Assembly (NCBI GenBank): GCA_003550325.1
Contig: QKWP01000637.1
Location: forward strand, 143,404-207,403
Length of the DNA: 64,000 bases
Source of the DNA: Gigaspora rosea
Lineage: Eukaryota > Glomeromycota > Glomeromycetes > Diversisporales > Gigasporaceae
Reading direction: 5' to 3'
Shown here: one piece after another, positions 36,426 through 48,320 of the stretch
Layout of the letters: each line of letters begins with the position of its first letter
Numbering within the stretch: the stretch's first letter is position 1
The notes under the pieces: generated by a model
What the model saw: only the letters and a program-made list of their open reading frames with translations
The model's database searches: none
What the model was told of the DNA's origin: nothing
Program-made: the position numbers and the translations under genes

Positions 36426-37027
36426 ATAGCTAAGTTAGCAATTGTTAAAAAAAGCTCACTTGTATTCCCACAGATTTATTTTCATTCACATTGCCACTCT
36501 TTATCAAGTTAGTGATTACTGTTTTTGAAAAGACATTCAAATTATATTTACCTTCTTTGATTATCTGAACTGAACTTGTTCTGGTTGATGGTTCCATAAT
36601 GTGCATCAATATGCATCTTTTGGATCTGTTAACTTTATGTTAACTCAAATTAAGGAAATTTGTGCTAATTTATCAATCTGAATGCAAACATGTTTATATT
36701 CTCATTGCAACTCCTTTAAGTACCAATAAAATGCATTTAGAATTAACTATAAAATAAAAATTAAAATTATTAGCAAATCTTCTTAATATTTACTGACAAC
36801 AAAGTATAATATAAAAGCTATAAAAGATCAATAAATGCAATATAGTTAGATTTTTGCTTGTGCTTAAATCTGGACTATCTCTTTTTTGTATGTATATATA
36901 TATACATAATCACAAGAATTTCTATCACATTAAAATTTACAGTTTTAATTGGCCAATAATTATGTAACAAATTAGGAACTTAGGTATCTGGCCTACAGAA
37001 TATTAAAAATAGCAGATTATTAGGTAT
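36426..37027. other. Intergenic DNA, no supported gene
   Basis: AT-rich. A GT-flanked ATATATATATAC run lies near 36895. I see no coding frame or element ends. Confidence 0.4.
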
Positions 37028-37630
37028 TGTTATAGAATAGCTTTGTTAATTTTGGTAGAAATTAGTTGAAAAATTAGAACTTAATAAGGAAATTTTGTAA
37101 TAACTGTATTTAGTAATAGTGATAAGCGAAATTGATGTGCAATGACACTCAATGACACTTAGCGACACTTAATAATGCTTAGCGATGCTTAATAATGCTT
37201 AGTAACGCTTAATGTTGCTTAGCGACGCTTAATGACACTTAGTGACGCTTAACGATGCTTAGCAACACTTAGCGATGCTTAGCTTTATAGATATATAAAC
37301 CCGCTTTATTTCCCTAGTTTTAAACAGATCCAGATATTGTATTTTATATTTACCTTTATATTAATTATCCTCCTCTATTATTATTAATAAACTCTTGGAA
37401 TTTCTAATAAACAGACATCTTGGAACAGCCCTCTTGTTAAATTAATAAACTGTCTATTATCTCCTGTTGTATTCTTATTGAACTGCCTTAAAGAAGTGTG
37501 TAGTTTCTTATAGACATAAGAGAAACTATACTTCCTTCTTGCACACCACTTCACACCCAAAGTAAGGGATCTTAGGAGCTGTGTGATTGTTACTTTATCA
37601 GAATTAAAGAAGGCTTCTGGTACTGTAACA
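37028..37630 (+). mobile_element. Probable solo LTR (603 bp)
   Basis: It starts TGTTATAG and ends CTGTAACA, with GTAT on both sides (37024-37027 and 37631-37634). The internal order fits an LTR: a tandem-repeat enhancer-like block (37138-37285), a TATA-like TATAGATATATAAACCC just after it, then several AATAAA-like signals (about 37387-37450). No retroviral-type coding sequence adjoins. The minus-strand frame at 37384-37662 is probably chance. Confidence 0.6.
37138..37285 (+). repeat. Minisatellite of CTTAGCGACA-like 10-base units
   Basis: About 15 imperfect head-to-tail units (CTTAGCGATG, CTTAATAATG, CTTAGTGACG and similar), ending directly upstream of the TATA-like box. Confidence 0.85.
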
Positions 37631-37974
37631 GTATGAATTAAAAAACAGGTCTGGTGAATCAATTTTTAACCAATTATAGCAGAATATTGGTATTGACAAG
37701 ATCAGTTTGGGGAGGGCTGATAGTAGTTTCCAACTTTCCAACTAATCGATTTGAAAAAATTTTTAAACAACTAATCGATTAATTATTTAATTAATATAAT
37801 TCCAAGATATTCATTCCATTTAGTCAGGCTGATTTCATATTGATTTCTTGGGTTTGATTAGCTAACTATCTGATAATACCATGTGATATGAATAATCAAT
37901 TAGTTGCAACTATAGTTGGCAACTAAACAATTGGCAAAATTTTTACCAACTAGAACCTCTAACTGGAACATACA

Positions 37975-38170
37975 TGCCACCAAAATTGATTTTTGAAAAA
38001 TGCCTATTTCGGGTTCTCAAAAATAAATTATATAATTATATTTCTTATAATTTCGTCTATTCAAAAAAAGTATCAAAAAATCTCAGGTTTTAAGTAGAAT
38101 AGATCAAAAACTATTTCAGGAAAAAATTTTAATTTCAGGTCCCAAAACCCAAAATAATTTCATCACCATG
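37975..38170. repeat. Interspersed repeat, copy 1 (inverted relative at 50330-50560)
   Basis: Contains CATGCCACCAAAATTGATTT and GGTCCCAAAACCCAAAATAA. The complement of both occurs in the same order at 50330-50560. Non-coding. Confidence 0.7.
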
Positions 38171-38840
38171 TATACACTGGAATGTTCCATTGTGATTACT
38201 GGAACTGGAAGACCACTGAACTTAACTGAATGGAATTGGAGACACAATAGCTTCCAATGATCGAATATTACTGGACCATTCTAGTGAAGATTTTTTATCA
38301 CTGGAATGGAAGTTTCATTGATGTCCAGTGACTTCTAGTGGCTTCTGATTGGCCGATTCGGATCAACCATCTGGAGTAGAGATTGAACCTGGTATAAATT
38401 AAGTCCACTTATTTATGTGAACATTACCAGGTCACAAACAGTATCATTTTTAATAATCAGAATAATTGGGTAATCTGGCATAGGTCGTGTGATAATGTTA
38501 AAGACTTTGTTAAAGATTAAAGAATTAGTGAAATCAAATACAGTACAAGAATCCTTTTAGGTTATATTATCATAATGAGATACGCGAACAAAGAAAGAAT
38601 TCTGAACTGGTATTAAAGATAAGTACTGAATATTTTGAATTGAATAACTTCGGAAGCTCTAAACCAAAATTAGTCACCAACTAATTTAATTGGCAATAGC
38701 CACATTTAGGTTAACCAATTAGATGAATACGCTCCAGTGAGAACATCGTTTCAGTGGGGTTTCTCACCAGAACCACTGAAACTTTGGAAAAATCTAGATT
38801 CCATTCTTCCAGTGACAACACTGCCCTAGTGTCCGTAGAC
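38165..38840. repeat. Region with clustered CACTGGA/TCCAGTG motifs at both ends
   Basis: ACTGGAA motifs dominate 38173-38340 and the complementary CCAGTG motifs 38731-38835. This resembles subterminal repeats of a DNA transposon. Exact ends and target duplication were not resolved. Confidence 0.4.
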
Positions 38841-38845
38841 TTTCC

Positions 38846-38967
38846 GTGTTTATTTTTCATGTGCGCAAAAGTGTGCGCACATGTGCGGATCCAAATAAAT
38901 TGCTTTATTTAAAAATTTGTTTGGATCCGCACACGCCGCACACTTTTGCGCACATGAAAATAAACAC
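38846..38967. repeat. 122-bp inverted repeat with unusually GC-rich arms
   Basis: Arms of about 48 bases (containing CATGTGCGCAAAAGTGTG and its complement) flank a short AT loop. Likely a small foldback element. Confidence 0.8.
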
Positions 38968-39603
38968 TGCAGATGATGATAGTATAAAAAAATTGACAAG
39001 TCAATAAAATTTTTGGGGCATTTTTTTAGGGTTAGAATTAAGGTTAGAGGTTAGTTTTAGAGTAGAGTTTATATTAAACAAGTATAAGAGTGCTAAATAG
39101 AACCCAAGAATTCATTTTAATTATGATCCGCGACAATAATTAATGCTTTTCTCTATTTATTACGGGACAAGAAATTTTTTCTCTATTTATTACGGGACAA
39201 GAAAATACAATCGAACAGTATATTACGAACGATTTATTATTATTTAGAGGGTACTTGAGACAACCAATACTATCAATTCCTCATAATTTGGAATTCAAGG
39301 TGGGTTATCCGGGCTTTAAATACATTTTTCAATTCTAATTTACTATGAACGTTTTATCTTTTTGAATATTTTACGACATGGAGAGCGCTCACACCGGTTA
39401 TACTAAGTCGGCCTTTCCTACTATTTCTACTATACAAGGCAGTCATGACGAATATAGTATGCCTAGCAGATTTAGCATTCTATTTCGAACCACCTTGTTG
39501 ATTCTACTTGTACACCGTAACTAGTGTTCATTTATTTATATTTGTAAAAATCTTTTATAAAAAAATTTTACAAGTCATGAAAAGTTCTGACCCTAAAAAT
39601 AAA
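38968..39603. other. Intergenic DNA, no supported gene
   Basis: Holds a two-copy direct repeat of TCTATTTATTACGGGACAAG (39150-39202). Otherwise nothing recognisable. Confidence 0.4.
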
Positions 39604-40312
39604 TCATTCATAATTAGAAATATTTAAATTTTGTAACTGTGATATCGTGAATGTCTCCGATATTTCTCGCGTGTTGATGGGCCTTGAGTTGTATATGTAA
39701 TCTGGTGTTTTTGGTAATTCTCTAATTATTCTGTCTGCTTCTGGAAATTGTTTCTGAACCTTATTTTTATCCGAATCCTCCAGGTTTTATTCCATTCATC
39801 AAGTTTACTTAAAATATCTATAAAAATAGATCTCTTTTGTCGATCGGGATTCATGCATTGCATAACCAACTCGACATAACATTCTGGAGTTCTAGATGCG
39901 AATTTTGAATATAATCCATTACATATACCGGTATCTAATGTAAGACTAAGGTCAAATGAATGACCATCAAGAAGCCTTGATATTTCAGTCATGATGATTC
40001 CTGATGAGTAAATATCTGCAGCCTGTGTGGGCTTCTTACGTAACAAAACTTCTGGACAATGTATGGTAAGACATCAATATGCCCACTAATTCTGTAGATG
40101 GTGAACACCCTAAATCTGCAATATATGCATTATCTATGTCATCTTGTAAAATATTGCCGCTCTGTGGGTTTTGGTGAATGTATCCTTGAGTGGATTGCAT
40201 TAAGATCAGTGGTAACAACTTTAAATTTTCTCAGTCCATTTGTGATATATCGCGAAGATTTTTACTCAGAGATGTCTTCCTAGCATATTCTAAAACATTA
40301 GAAATTCCAAAC
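39604..40312 (-). pseudogene. Protein kinase pseudogene, C-terminal part
   Basis: On the complement I read GISNVLEYA (hinge), GYIHQNPQSGNILQDD (catalytic loop), AYIADLGCS (the DFG-like site), PTQAADIYSSGIIMTEI and CYVELVMQCMNPDRQKRS, then a tail with WNKTWRIR. After one frameshift near 39750 the tail runs on through IIRELPKTPDYIY to a stop at 39604-39606. The HRD Asp is replaced by Asn (HQN), so catalysis is unlikely. In-frame stops lie near 40230. This is the Rhizophagus-type expanded kinase family. The gene is cut at FGIS by the hAT element and resumes at 45564. Confidence 0.8.
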
Positions 40313-40784
40313 CAAACATGGCATCGAAACGAAACCTACCCGAAACTAGTTTCGAGAGAGCTATAATCCGAAACTAATTTCGGAATTTTTAAAAAAAATC
40401 GAAATTCCAAAACCCGAAACCCCAAAACTATAATCCGAAACCCAAAGCTATAATCCGAAACCCAAAGCTATAATCCGAAACTTAAAATATAATATACAAT
40501 CTTTAAAATTTATTATAAACTTATATTTATTTTAATAATATCTTTAATAAACAATACATTTATAAAAATTAATACAAAATATAAAATATCAGATATAGTA
40601 TATATAATATAATATGAATAAATTTTATAGAAATTATTACAAAATATAAAATATAATATATATAATATAATATTAATAAAAAAGTTTATATTATAGGTGA
40701 TATAAAAAAATCTTTAATATTTAAGGAAAAAATCTCTATATATAATATAACATTAAATACAAATAAAAATATAATTATTTAAAT

Positions 40785-43217
40785 TTAATAATAATAAATT
40801 TCATCAATATCATCAAAATGTTTTTGTGCTATTTGGCTAGGATCATAATCATCTTGATCTTCTAAATCTTGAATAAAAGTATTTAGTTCTTCATCATTAT
40901 TTAAGTCTTCTGTTATTTGATTATCATCTGTGTCATCAAAATTATGATTTTCTAAATCAATTATTTCTAATAAATTTAGATTTTCCCACACAGTTCCTTC
41001 ATCATCATCTAAATCATACTCATCTAAATTAATATTTTCTGTTTCATTTTGGTCTTCTTCTTCCTCTTCTTCAATTTGTGCATTATATAATTCTTGATAA
41101 ATGTCATCTGCTGCATGTTCTTTGCTATATAAATTCAATTCAGATTCTTTGTTATTAATATAATAAGAATGAATTTTAACCAAAGATTCTAAATTTTCAA
41201 CTGATAAATTTGTTCTTCTTTTTCCTGTCATCCATCCACAAATAGACCAAATTCTTTCACAGCTTGCTGTATGTGGAGTAATTGAAAAAAGTTTAATTCC
41301 AAGTAATTGTAAATATGGTGGTGATATTGTACATGTTTTCCACCAACTTAAAGCTGTATCAATATTTAATGAGAATGGTGCATTAAATGGTTCTCTTTGC
41401 AAGTAAAATTCTCTAAATTGAGAAATAATCATATCTCCTGATTTTTCTTTAGAATGGTTATATTTTTTTAATTGTGTTGCAATTTCTGGAATTTTTACCA
41501 TTTGTTGCCAAATATTTGCTGCTGAGGTTGCAATTTTTAAAAATTGACTTTTTTTATAACCTGCACCTAAATAATTTATAAAGTTAAAATTAAATAATTT
41601 AAAATTTAAATAATAAAATTTATTTACCTTTATAAAGTGGATGAAGAAAATATGCTAAAACATATTCATCATATTCATATTCACTAAATCTTGAATTAAA
41701 TTTGTTAATAGCATATTTATAAAATTGTTTAGGATCTTTAGGATCTTCTTTAGAAAGCTTATAAATTGAATTTCCTAAAGAAATTAATGCAAAATAGCAA
41801 TCAGCTAACGTTATATTTCTTCTTTGGAGTTTAATAATTGCATCATTAATAGGTTTAAAAATTTTTGCTAAATCATAAACATCATAAAAAAATCCTTTTT
41901 TTCTACAAATAATTGCTTTAACAGATTCATTTGTTATAGCTAAAGGATTTTCAATAGCAATCTAAATAAAAAATTATTTAAGTTATTAATTTTAAATATA
42001 AATTAAAAACTTTAAATAATGATTACCTCTTTTAAACATGTTTCTAATTGATAAACTGATTTTAACATTGCATAAACTGTTGTCCATCTTGTATCAATAT
42101 AAGTTTTTAATCCACCACCTGATATTTTTTTTCAGAAATTTTGGCTGCTAAAAGATTATTTGGTAAATGGCTTTTTTTAAAATATGTAACTAAAGTTTTG
42201 CACCATTGGATAATTCTTGCTGCAAATGGATGTTTAATTAAATCTTTTGTTATAAGATTAAATGCATGTACAATACATCTAATACTTAATATATGTGTAT
42301 ATTTTTGAGAAATTTGTTTTCTTGCTAAATTAATATTTGCTCCTGCATCTGTTACTATACCAATAAACTTTTCAACACCAATGTCAATAAGAACTTTTTG
42401 AATTTCATTAGTTAAAAAATTTGCAGTATGATTTGTATCTGAAAAATCTAAAATTTTCCAAAGAATTTCTTTACCATTATTTAGACAAATAATAAAATTC
42501 CACAATGATTTGCCTGTTATACTGGTCCATCCATCTAAAGCTAAAAATAAATTAACAAAAATATTTTATTCTAAGTAGTAGCTTATTTTAAATATATAGT
42601 ATAATTAAATTATAAATTAAATGAAAAATAAATAAATACAATTAAATACCTAATGTTAAATTTTTTGAATCTTTTAATGATTTATATAAATTTGTATCAA
42701 TTCTAATTATTTCATTTATTAATAAATTTTCTGCAATAAATTTTCTACTAGGTGGTGTATAAGCAGGGCGAAGTTGTTTTAAAAATTCAATAAAAAATGG
42801 ATGCTCAATAAGCCTCCAAGGTAATCCACAGCATACAAATGCTTTAATAAGTGCTCTATTTATTGATTCAATACGTTTATCTGGTATAGCTGTACTTTCA
42901 AGAAATTCATCTAAACTTATTTGTTCACTTGAATGTTTAGTTCCACTAATACTTGAAGTTTTTTCACGAGATTCAACAATATATATAACTGCTTCTTTTA
43001 CTTCTTCAGAAACAAAAGCACAGTCACTAATAATATGCTTTTCCATTAATGATGGTTTTCCAGGTGAAAATAATTTTTCACATGCTTTACAAATTGCTTC
43101 ATAATGGCCTGAGCTATCCAATTGTTTGCCTCTATTATAAAATTTCCAAATTGGCTTTAATGGACGACCACCAATAATTTTTTCATCAGCATGTTTAATT
43201 TTTTTAGATTCTGACAT
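40785..43217 (-). CDS. hAT transposase, four exons, one homopolymer frameshift
   Basis: Exons on the complement: 43217-42650, 42540-42027, 41961-41628 and 41566-40785. Introns are GT-AG, 61-109 nt. The product would be about 732 aa. Exon 1 has a BED-type zinc finger (W-x-F start, ICKACEKLF, then H-x4-C). Exon 2 has LDGWTS and VTDAGANI, carrying RNase H-fold Asp residues. Exon 4 has the hAT C-terminal block with ALSWWKTC, LQLLGIKLFSITPHTASCER and GKRRTNLSVENLESL, then a long acidic tail. At 42124-42131 an A8 run (T8 on the plus strand) puts the frame out by one base; nine would restore GGGLKTYIDTRWTT. All splice phases agree once this is allowed, so it may be a sequencing error or a very recent inactivation. 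Confidence 0.85.
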
Positions 43218-43429
43218 ATTAAAAAATGGTAAATATTTTAAGAATAAGAAGTTATTAAATAGAATTTTGTAATATAGCTGTCAAGGTTTTAGATTTTTAA
43301 AAGACTTTTATTTTTAAGATAAGTGAAAACTTATTTTTACATAGTCAAAAATCAGGCATTTTTATACATATTTTGCTCTTTTAATCTCCAACTAATTGTA
43401 TCTTTTTCTGTAAGGCTATAGGTATTACA

Positions 43430-43809
43430 TTACGAATCTTTGACAGGATCATCCCTTGTTACGCTGATCGATTATGATCGCATCATAATAACTAGGGTGA
43501 TCCCATATGTTAACATGATATCAAAACCGATAATAGAGTGAATACGGTATAATTATAAACAATAAATAAATAAATAAATAAATAATAAATATAGTAATGA
43601 TATCTTCTGTCTTGGTATAACCATCACGCTCACATGGGATCATTCCTCGTTACGCTGATCGATCATGATCGCATCACGGTAACAAGGGTGATCTCATATG
43701 TTAACACAATATTGGAATGATAATAGAGAGAATAAACAAACAAATAAACAAATAAATAAAGAAAAACAAATATACAGTAGTAATGATCTTCTGTCTCAAT
43801 ATAACTATC
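43430..43809. repeat. Composite repeat between transposase and minisatellite
   Basis: Two degenerate copies of a block with GTTACGCTGATCGAT, ATCCCATATGTTAACA and an AAAT microsatellite. A third partial copy lies at 45300-45390, on the other side of the 58-bp array. Confidence 0.7.
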
Positions 43810-45310
43810 CGCGTATAACCATCACGCTCTCATGCGGGATCATTTCTCGTTACGCTGATCGATTGATCGCGTATAACCATTACGCTCTCATGCGGGATCA
43901 TTCCTCGTTACGCTGATCGATTGATCGCGTATAACCATCACGCTCTCATGTGGGATCATTCCTCGTTATGCTAATCGATTGATCGCGTATAACCATCACG
44001 CTCTCATGCGGGATCATTCCTCATTACACTGATTGATTGATCGCGTATAACCATTACGCTCTCATGCGGGATCATTCCTCGTTACGCTGATCGATTGATC
44101 GCGTATAACCATCACGCTCTCATGTGGGATCATTCCTCGTTATGCTAATCGATTGATCGCGTATAACCATCACGCTCTCATGCGGGATCATTCCTCATTA
44201 CACTGATTGATTGATCGCGTATAACCATTACGCTCTCATGCGGGATCATTCCTCGTTACGCTGATCGATTGATCGCGTATAACCATCACGCTCTCATGTG
44301 GGATCATTCCTCGTTATGCTAATCGATTGATCGCGTATAACCATCACGCTCTCATGCGGGATCATTCCTCATTACACTGATTGATTGATCGCGTATAACC
44401 ATCACGCTCTCATGTGGGATCATTCCTCGTTATGCTAATCGATTGATCGCGTATAACCATCACGCTCTCATGCGGGATCATTCCTCATTACACTGATCGA
44501 TTGATCGCGTATAACCATCACGCTCTCATGTGGGATCATTCCTCGTTACGCTAATCGATTGATCGCGTATAACCATCACGCTCTCATGCGGGATCATTCC
44601 TCGTTACGCTGATCGATTGATCGCGTATAACCATCACGCTCTCATGCGGGATCATTCCTCATTACACTGATCGATTGATCGCGTATAACCATCACGCTCT
44701 CATGTGGGATCATTCCTCGTTACGCTAATCGATTGATCGCGTATAACCATCACGCTCTCATGCGGGATCATTCCTCATTACACTGATCGATTGATCGCGT
44801 ATAACCATCACGCTCTCATGTGGGATCATTCCTCGTTACGCTAATCGATTGATCGCGTATAACCATCACGCTCTCATGCGGGATCATTCCTCATTACACT
44901 GATCGATTGATCGCGTATAACCATCACGCTCTCATGTGGGATCATTCCTCGTTACGCTAATCGATTGATCGCGTATAACCATCACGCTCTCATGCGGGAT
45001 CATTCCTCATTACACTGATCGATTGATCGCGTATAACCATCACGCTCTCATGTGGGATCATTCCTCGTTACGCTAATCGATTGATCGCGTATAACCATCA
45101 CGCTCTCATGCGGGATCATTCCTCATTACACTGATCGATTGATCGCGTATAACCATCACGCTCTCATGTGGGATCATTCCTCGTTACGCTAATCGATTGA
45201 TCGCGTATAACCATCACGCTCTCATGCGGGATCATTCCTCATTACGCTGATCGATTGATCGCGTATAACTATCACGCTCTCATGCGGGATCATTCCTCAT
45301 TATGCTGATC
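43810..45310. repeat. 58-bp minisatellite, about 26 units, with alternating variants
   Basis: The unit begins GCGTATAACCATCACGCTCT and ends GATCGATTGATC. Two variants alternate through much of the array: TGCGGG with CATTACACTGATCG, and TGTGGG with CGTTACGCTAATCG, giving a 116-bp higher-order repeat. There are no spacers. The array lies inside the hAT transposon, between its transposase gene and right end. Confidence 0.95.
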
Positions 45311-45563
45311 GATCATGATCACATATGATAACAAGGGTAATTCCATATGTTAACACAATATCAGAATGAAATAGAGAGAATAAACAAATAAGTTATTGAT
45401 GTTTTGGCAGTTTCGGGGTTTCGGTTGAGGTTTCGGGTTTCGGGTGAGGTTTCGGGTTTCGGGTGAGGTTTCGAGTTTCGGATGAGGTTTCGGAAGCTAT
45501 AATCCGAAACCTGAAACTTTCAGAATTGGCAAAAAAGGTTTCGGTGCCATCTTTGTTCCAAAC

Positions 45564-45770
45564 TATTTTAAAAAAGATGGATCCACATCCAATATATCCT
45601 TAATTTTTTAATAAGCTATTTTTATCAAACCACGTGCATGGTATACCATTGCGAATCCTATTTCATAAAAATATTCAAAGTCTCTATAAGAAACCAATGG
45701 CGTTTGATAATTTGATAAACTCTCTTTTCAAATCATCATCAAGCTACGACCTTTCAAAAAAACTCTATGT
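45564..45770 (-). pseudogene. Protein kinase pseudogene, upstream part beyond the hAT insertion
   Basis: On the complement the frame reads ...VDPSFLK-stop, and with one copy of TTCCAAAC restored it joins directly to FGISNVLEYA at 40312, the usual SFLKxFGIS-VLEYA order of these kinases. Further upstream, YRDFEYFYEIGFAMVYHARG is in the same frame. At least two stops lie in it (before KIKDILDVDP and after SFLK). Confidence 0.65.
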
Positions 45771-45944
45771 TGGACTATAAAAAAATATTTAGCTACTAAC
45801 AATTAAATTAACTGTTAACATAAATTACCTGTTAAGTATGAATCACTTTTTATTATAACTTTTTTATACTAATAATTGAATTATTTATTAAAGTAAATAT
45901 ATCTACAGTATTAGATATAAATAAAGAACAAAACATAATTTTTA

Positions 45945-46802
45945 GGGGAATTTACATATAAGGGCTCGGGAAATGAAAATAATTACAAATAAGGGCCCAA
46001 AGTAAAAATAATTACATATAAAGGCCCAAAATTTAACTTTGCATATGATTCTTTAAACGTCATCATTGTATATATGTACACAGTGGCTCTTGATATAACG
46101 TAGTACCTCGGGCACATAGTGAAGAATTTTTTAAAATCCGCTTTATCATAAGTTTTATTAGTAAATCCATTATATCAAGCAGTATTTATTAAGATATGGA
46201 TTGGCAAGATTTTACTTAGTCTCTGTTATATAGAGAGTCCATTATATCGAGAGCCACTGTGTACTACTTTATACATTTTTATTCTATACCCTTTTTCACT
46301 TAATGGACCTTTCTTTTAACCAAGTTAACTTGACTAGGTTAAGCACGATATTTATCAATATCATAATGTTTATTGGGTTCTAAACTAACAAGTCTATCCT
46401 GTACCAAGACTAGTTATAAAACATGTTTCACATTTTAATAAGGTTACTACGTGTTAAAGATATTTAGAACCGCAAAAGCTTATTTGTATTCGGTTAAATT
46501 ACTTACTTTTAAAAATTGGCTAAAGTAGTTACAATTTTTACATGCAAGACGCTAAGAAAATAAATGCAATACAGAGTAAAAAGTAGTACGTTTAATTGCC
46601 AAAAAAAAACTATTTATATAATTTCAAATGTTATTGCTAAATCTAATTATTTACGATAAATTTGAGCCCTTGATTGTAATATTTTTTCAAAATTTGGGCC
46701 CTTATATGTAATTATTTTCACTTTTGGCCCTTATAATTATTTACACTTTTGGCCCTTATGTGTAATTATTTTCATTTTCCAGGCCCTTATATGTAAATTC
46801 CC
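45945..46802. mobile_element. 858-bp element with TTA target duplication and repeated ATATAAGGGCCC motifs
   Basis: TTA at 45942-45944 and 46803-46805 flanks GGGGAATTTACATATAAGGG and its complementary end. AATAATTACATATAAGGGCC units repeat three to four times inside each end. It contains another element at 46079-46262. Confidence 0.7.
46079..46262. mobile_element. 184-bp TA-flanked miniature element nested in the previous one
   Basis: Flanking TA plus termini CACAGTGGCTCTTGATATAA and (complement) CACAGTGGCTCTCGATATAA, one mismatch in 20. A Tc1/mariner or pogo type is likely. Confidence 0.8.
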
Positions 46803-46860
46803 TTAATTTTACCTTTGATATCAGTAGTTAGTTAAATCTCCGATTCCATTACGATAACAA

Positions 46861-47315
46861 ACCAATATGACCCAGATCTAAGGATTTTTGATAATATTCA
46901 AATGCTTTCTTTCCGTTCTTTGGGGCTCCAATTCCGTAATGATAAAAAAAAACCAACATTAAATATCCCATTAATATGACAGATTCTTGATAATATTTAA
47001 AGGCTTTTTTCGCATCAATTTTGACACCGATGCCTTATTCATAACAGATACCAGCACTCTGGATTCCTTTAGCGAAACCTCAATAGCAAATTTATGGTAA
47101 TACTCAAAGGCTTTATAATCGCCATTTTCAATTCCGATTCCTTTTCCAACATTAAACGCCCCTTGAGCAGCACCCAGACCAAAGATTTTTTATAAAATTC
47201 AAAGGGCTTTATATTTGTCCTTTTCGATTCCGATTCTTTTTCATAAATAATACCCAATTTTAAATGTTTCTTGAACAGCACCCAGATCGGAAGATTTTTT
47301 AAAAGGCTATATATT
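46861..47315 (-). pseudogene. Sel1-like repeat protein pseudogene
   Basis: On the complement, Sel1-type units are legible in changing frames: FEFYKKS, AFKYYQES, YHYGIGAPKNGKKAFEYYQ and AGICYE-stop-GIGV. Sel1 repeats form helical solenoids that bind other proteins. Several stops and frameshifts make it non-functional. Kinase remnants downstream on the same strand suggest a former kinase/Sel1 locus, though they could be two separate genes. Confidence 0.7.
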
Positions 47316-47339
47316 AGTTTTTCTCGATTTTAGTTTATC

Positions 47340-48290
47340 TAAAAAAAAATTGGCTGATCTATCACATGTTACATTCTGATATTTCAACTGGTGGCCCTTG
47401 TTCTAGCCATTAATTCCATATCAGAATGTATTTCTTATGCCGGGTTACACATTTAAAAAAATATATTGCAATAAATTGTTTTATTTAAACTTTAATGATT
47501 TCTCAACAATTATCTATAAATTCGGTAAATTTTTATTTTAATTCTATAAATTTGTAGAATTAGAATAAAAAAAATTTTCATCAAAATTGGATAGATAGTT
47601 GAGAAATATTGATTGAAAGTTAAAGAAAAATTTAGCGCTGCATTTCTTTTAAAATTTTGAACGAAGATTACTCGACATATATTTGATTAAATTCGGATCA
47701 AAATGGTTATTTTGCAGAATCAAAATAAAAAAATAGACCGAATTTGATCAAATATATGTCGAGTAATCTTTGTTCCAAAATTTAGCCTAAATTTTTTTTT
47801 AACTTTCAATCATAAAAAAAATTTTTTTTTAATCCTACAAACTTATAAATTTAAAATAAAAAAAAATTTGCATCGAATTTGGTTCAGTAGATATCGAGAA
47901 ATTTTCATTTAAATTTTAAAAACCATATGGTTTTTTTTAAACTTTAAATGAAATTTTCTCGATAACTACCAGGTCAAACTCAATGAAACAAACTTTTTTA
48001 TTTCAATTTTACAAGCCTGTAGAATTAAAATAAAAAATTTTATTAAGTTTAATTCATAGTCGTTGAGAAACCTTCGCTAGAAGATATAAAAATACCCATA
48101 TTACAGCCAATAAAAAATTAGTAAATGCCATGAGTCACAGTCAAATTTTTTTCAGGGGCTTTACAGACGGAAAATGCCGAAACTACGATTATAAATGCAA
48201 TTTCCGTCGGACAATTAGCCAATCGGAGCTTTTAAAGATGTCATCACTTATTAACCAATAAAATCAACCTTTTTATCTATGCTGATAAAA
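47340..48290. other. Intergenic DNA with several weak inverted repeats
   Basis: Blocks around ATAAATTTGTAGAATTAGAA and TTCTCGATAACTACC recur in both orientations (47460-48080), as in decayed foldback elements. The last 200 bases should hold the Pam18 promoter; I see no clear TATA box. Confidence 0.4.
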
Positions 48291-48320
48291 TGTTTAACAA
48301 AAAAAAAAAAATTCAGAAAA

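Larger units (their letters stand above)
40313..45555 (-). mobile_element. 5.2-kb hAT transposon, near-intact
   Basis: TTCCAAAC occurs at 40305-40312 and 45556-45563. The termini are CAAACATGGCATCGAAAC and (complement) CAAAGATGGCACCGAAAC, two mismatches in 18. Subterminal CCGAAACCC/GGTTTCGGG motifs cluster at both ends (40320-40490 and 45405-45530). It encodes one transposase on the minus strand (40785-43217). A 58-bp minisatellite occupies the space upstream of that gene. It interrupts a kinase pseudogene. Confidence 0.9.

Noticed and set aside
37384..37662. 92-codon minus-strand frame
   Set aside because: Falls mostly inside the proposed solo LTR; no similarity to a known protein.
43810..45310. 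Regular repeats as a CRISPR array
   Set aside because: Head-to-tail 58-bp units with no unique spacers, inside a eukaryotic transposon.
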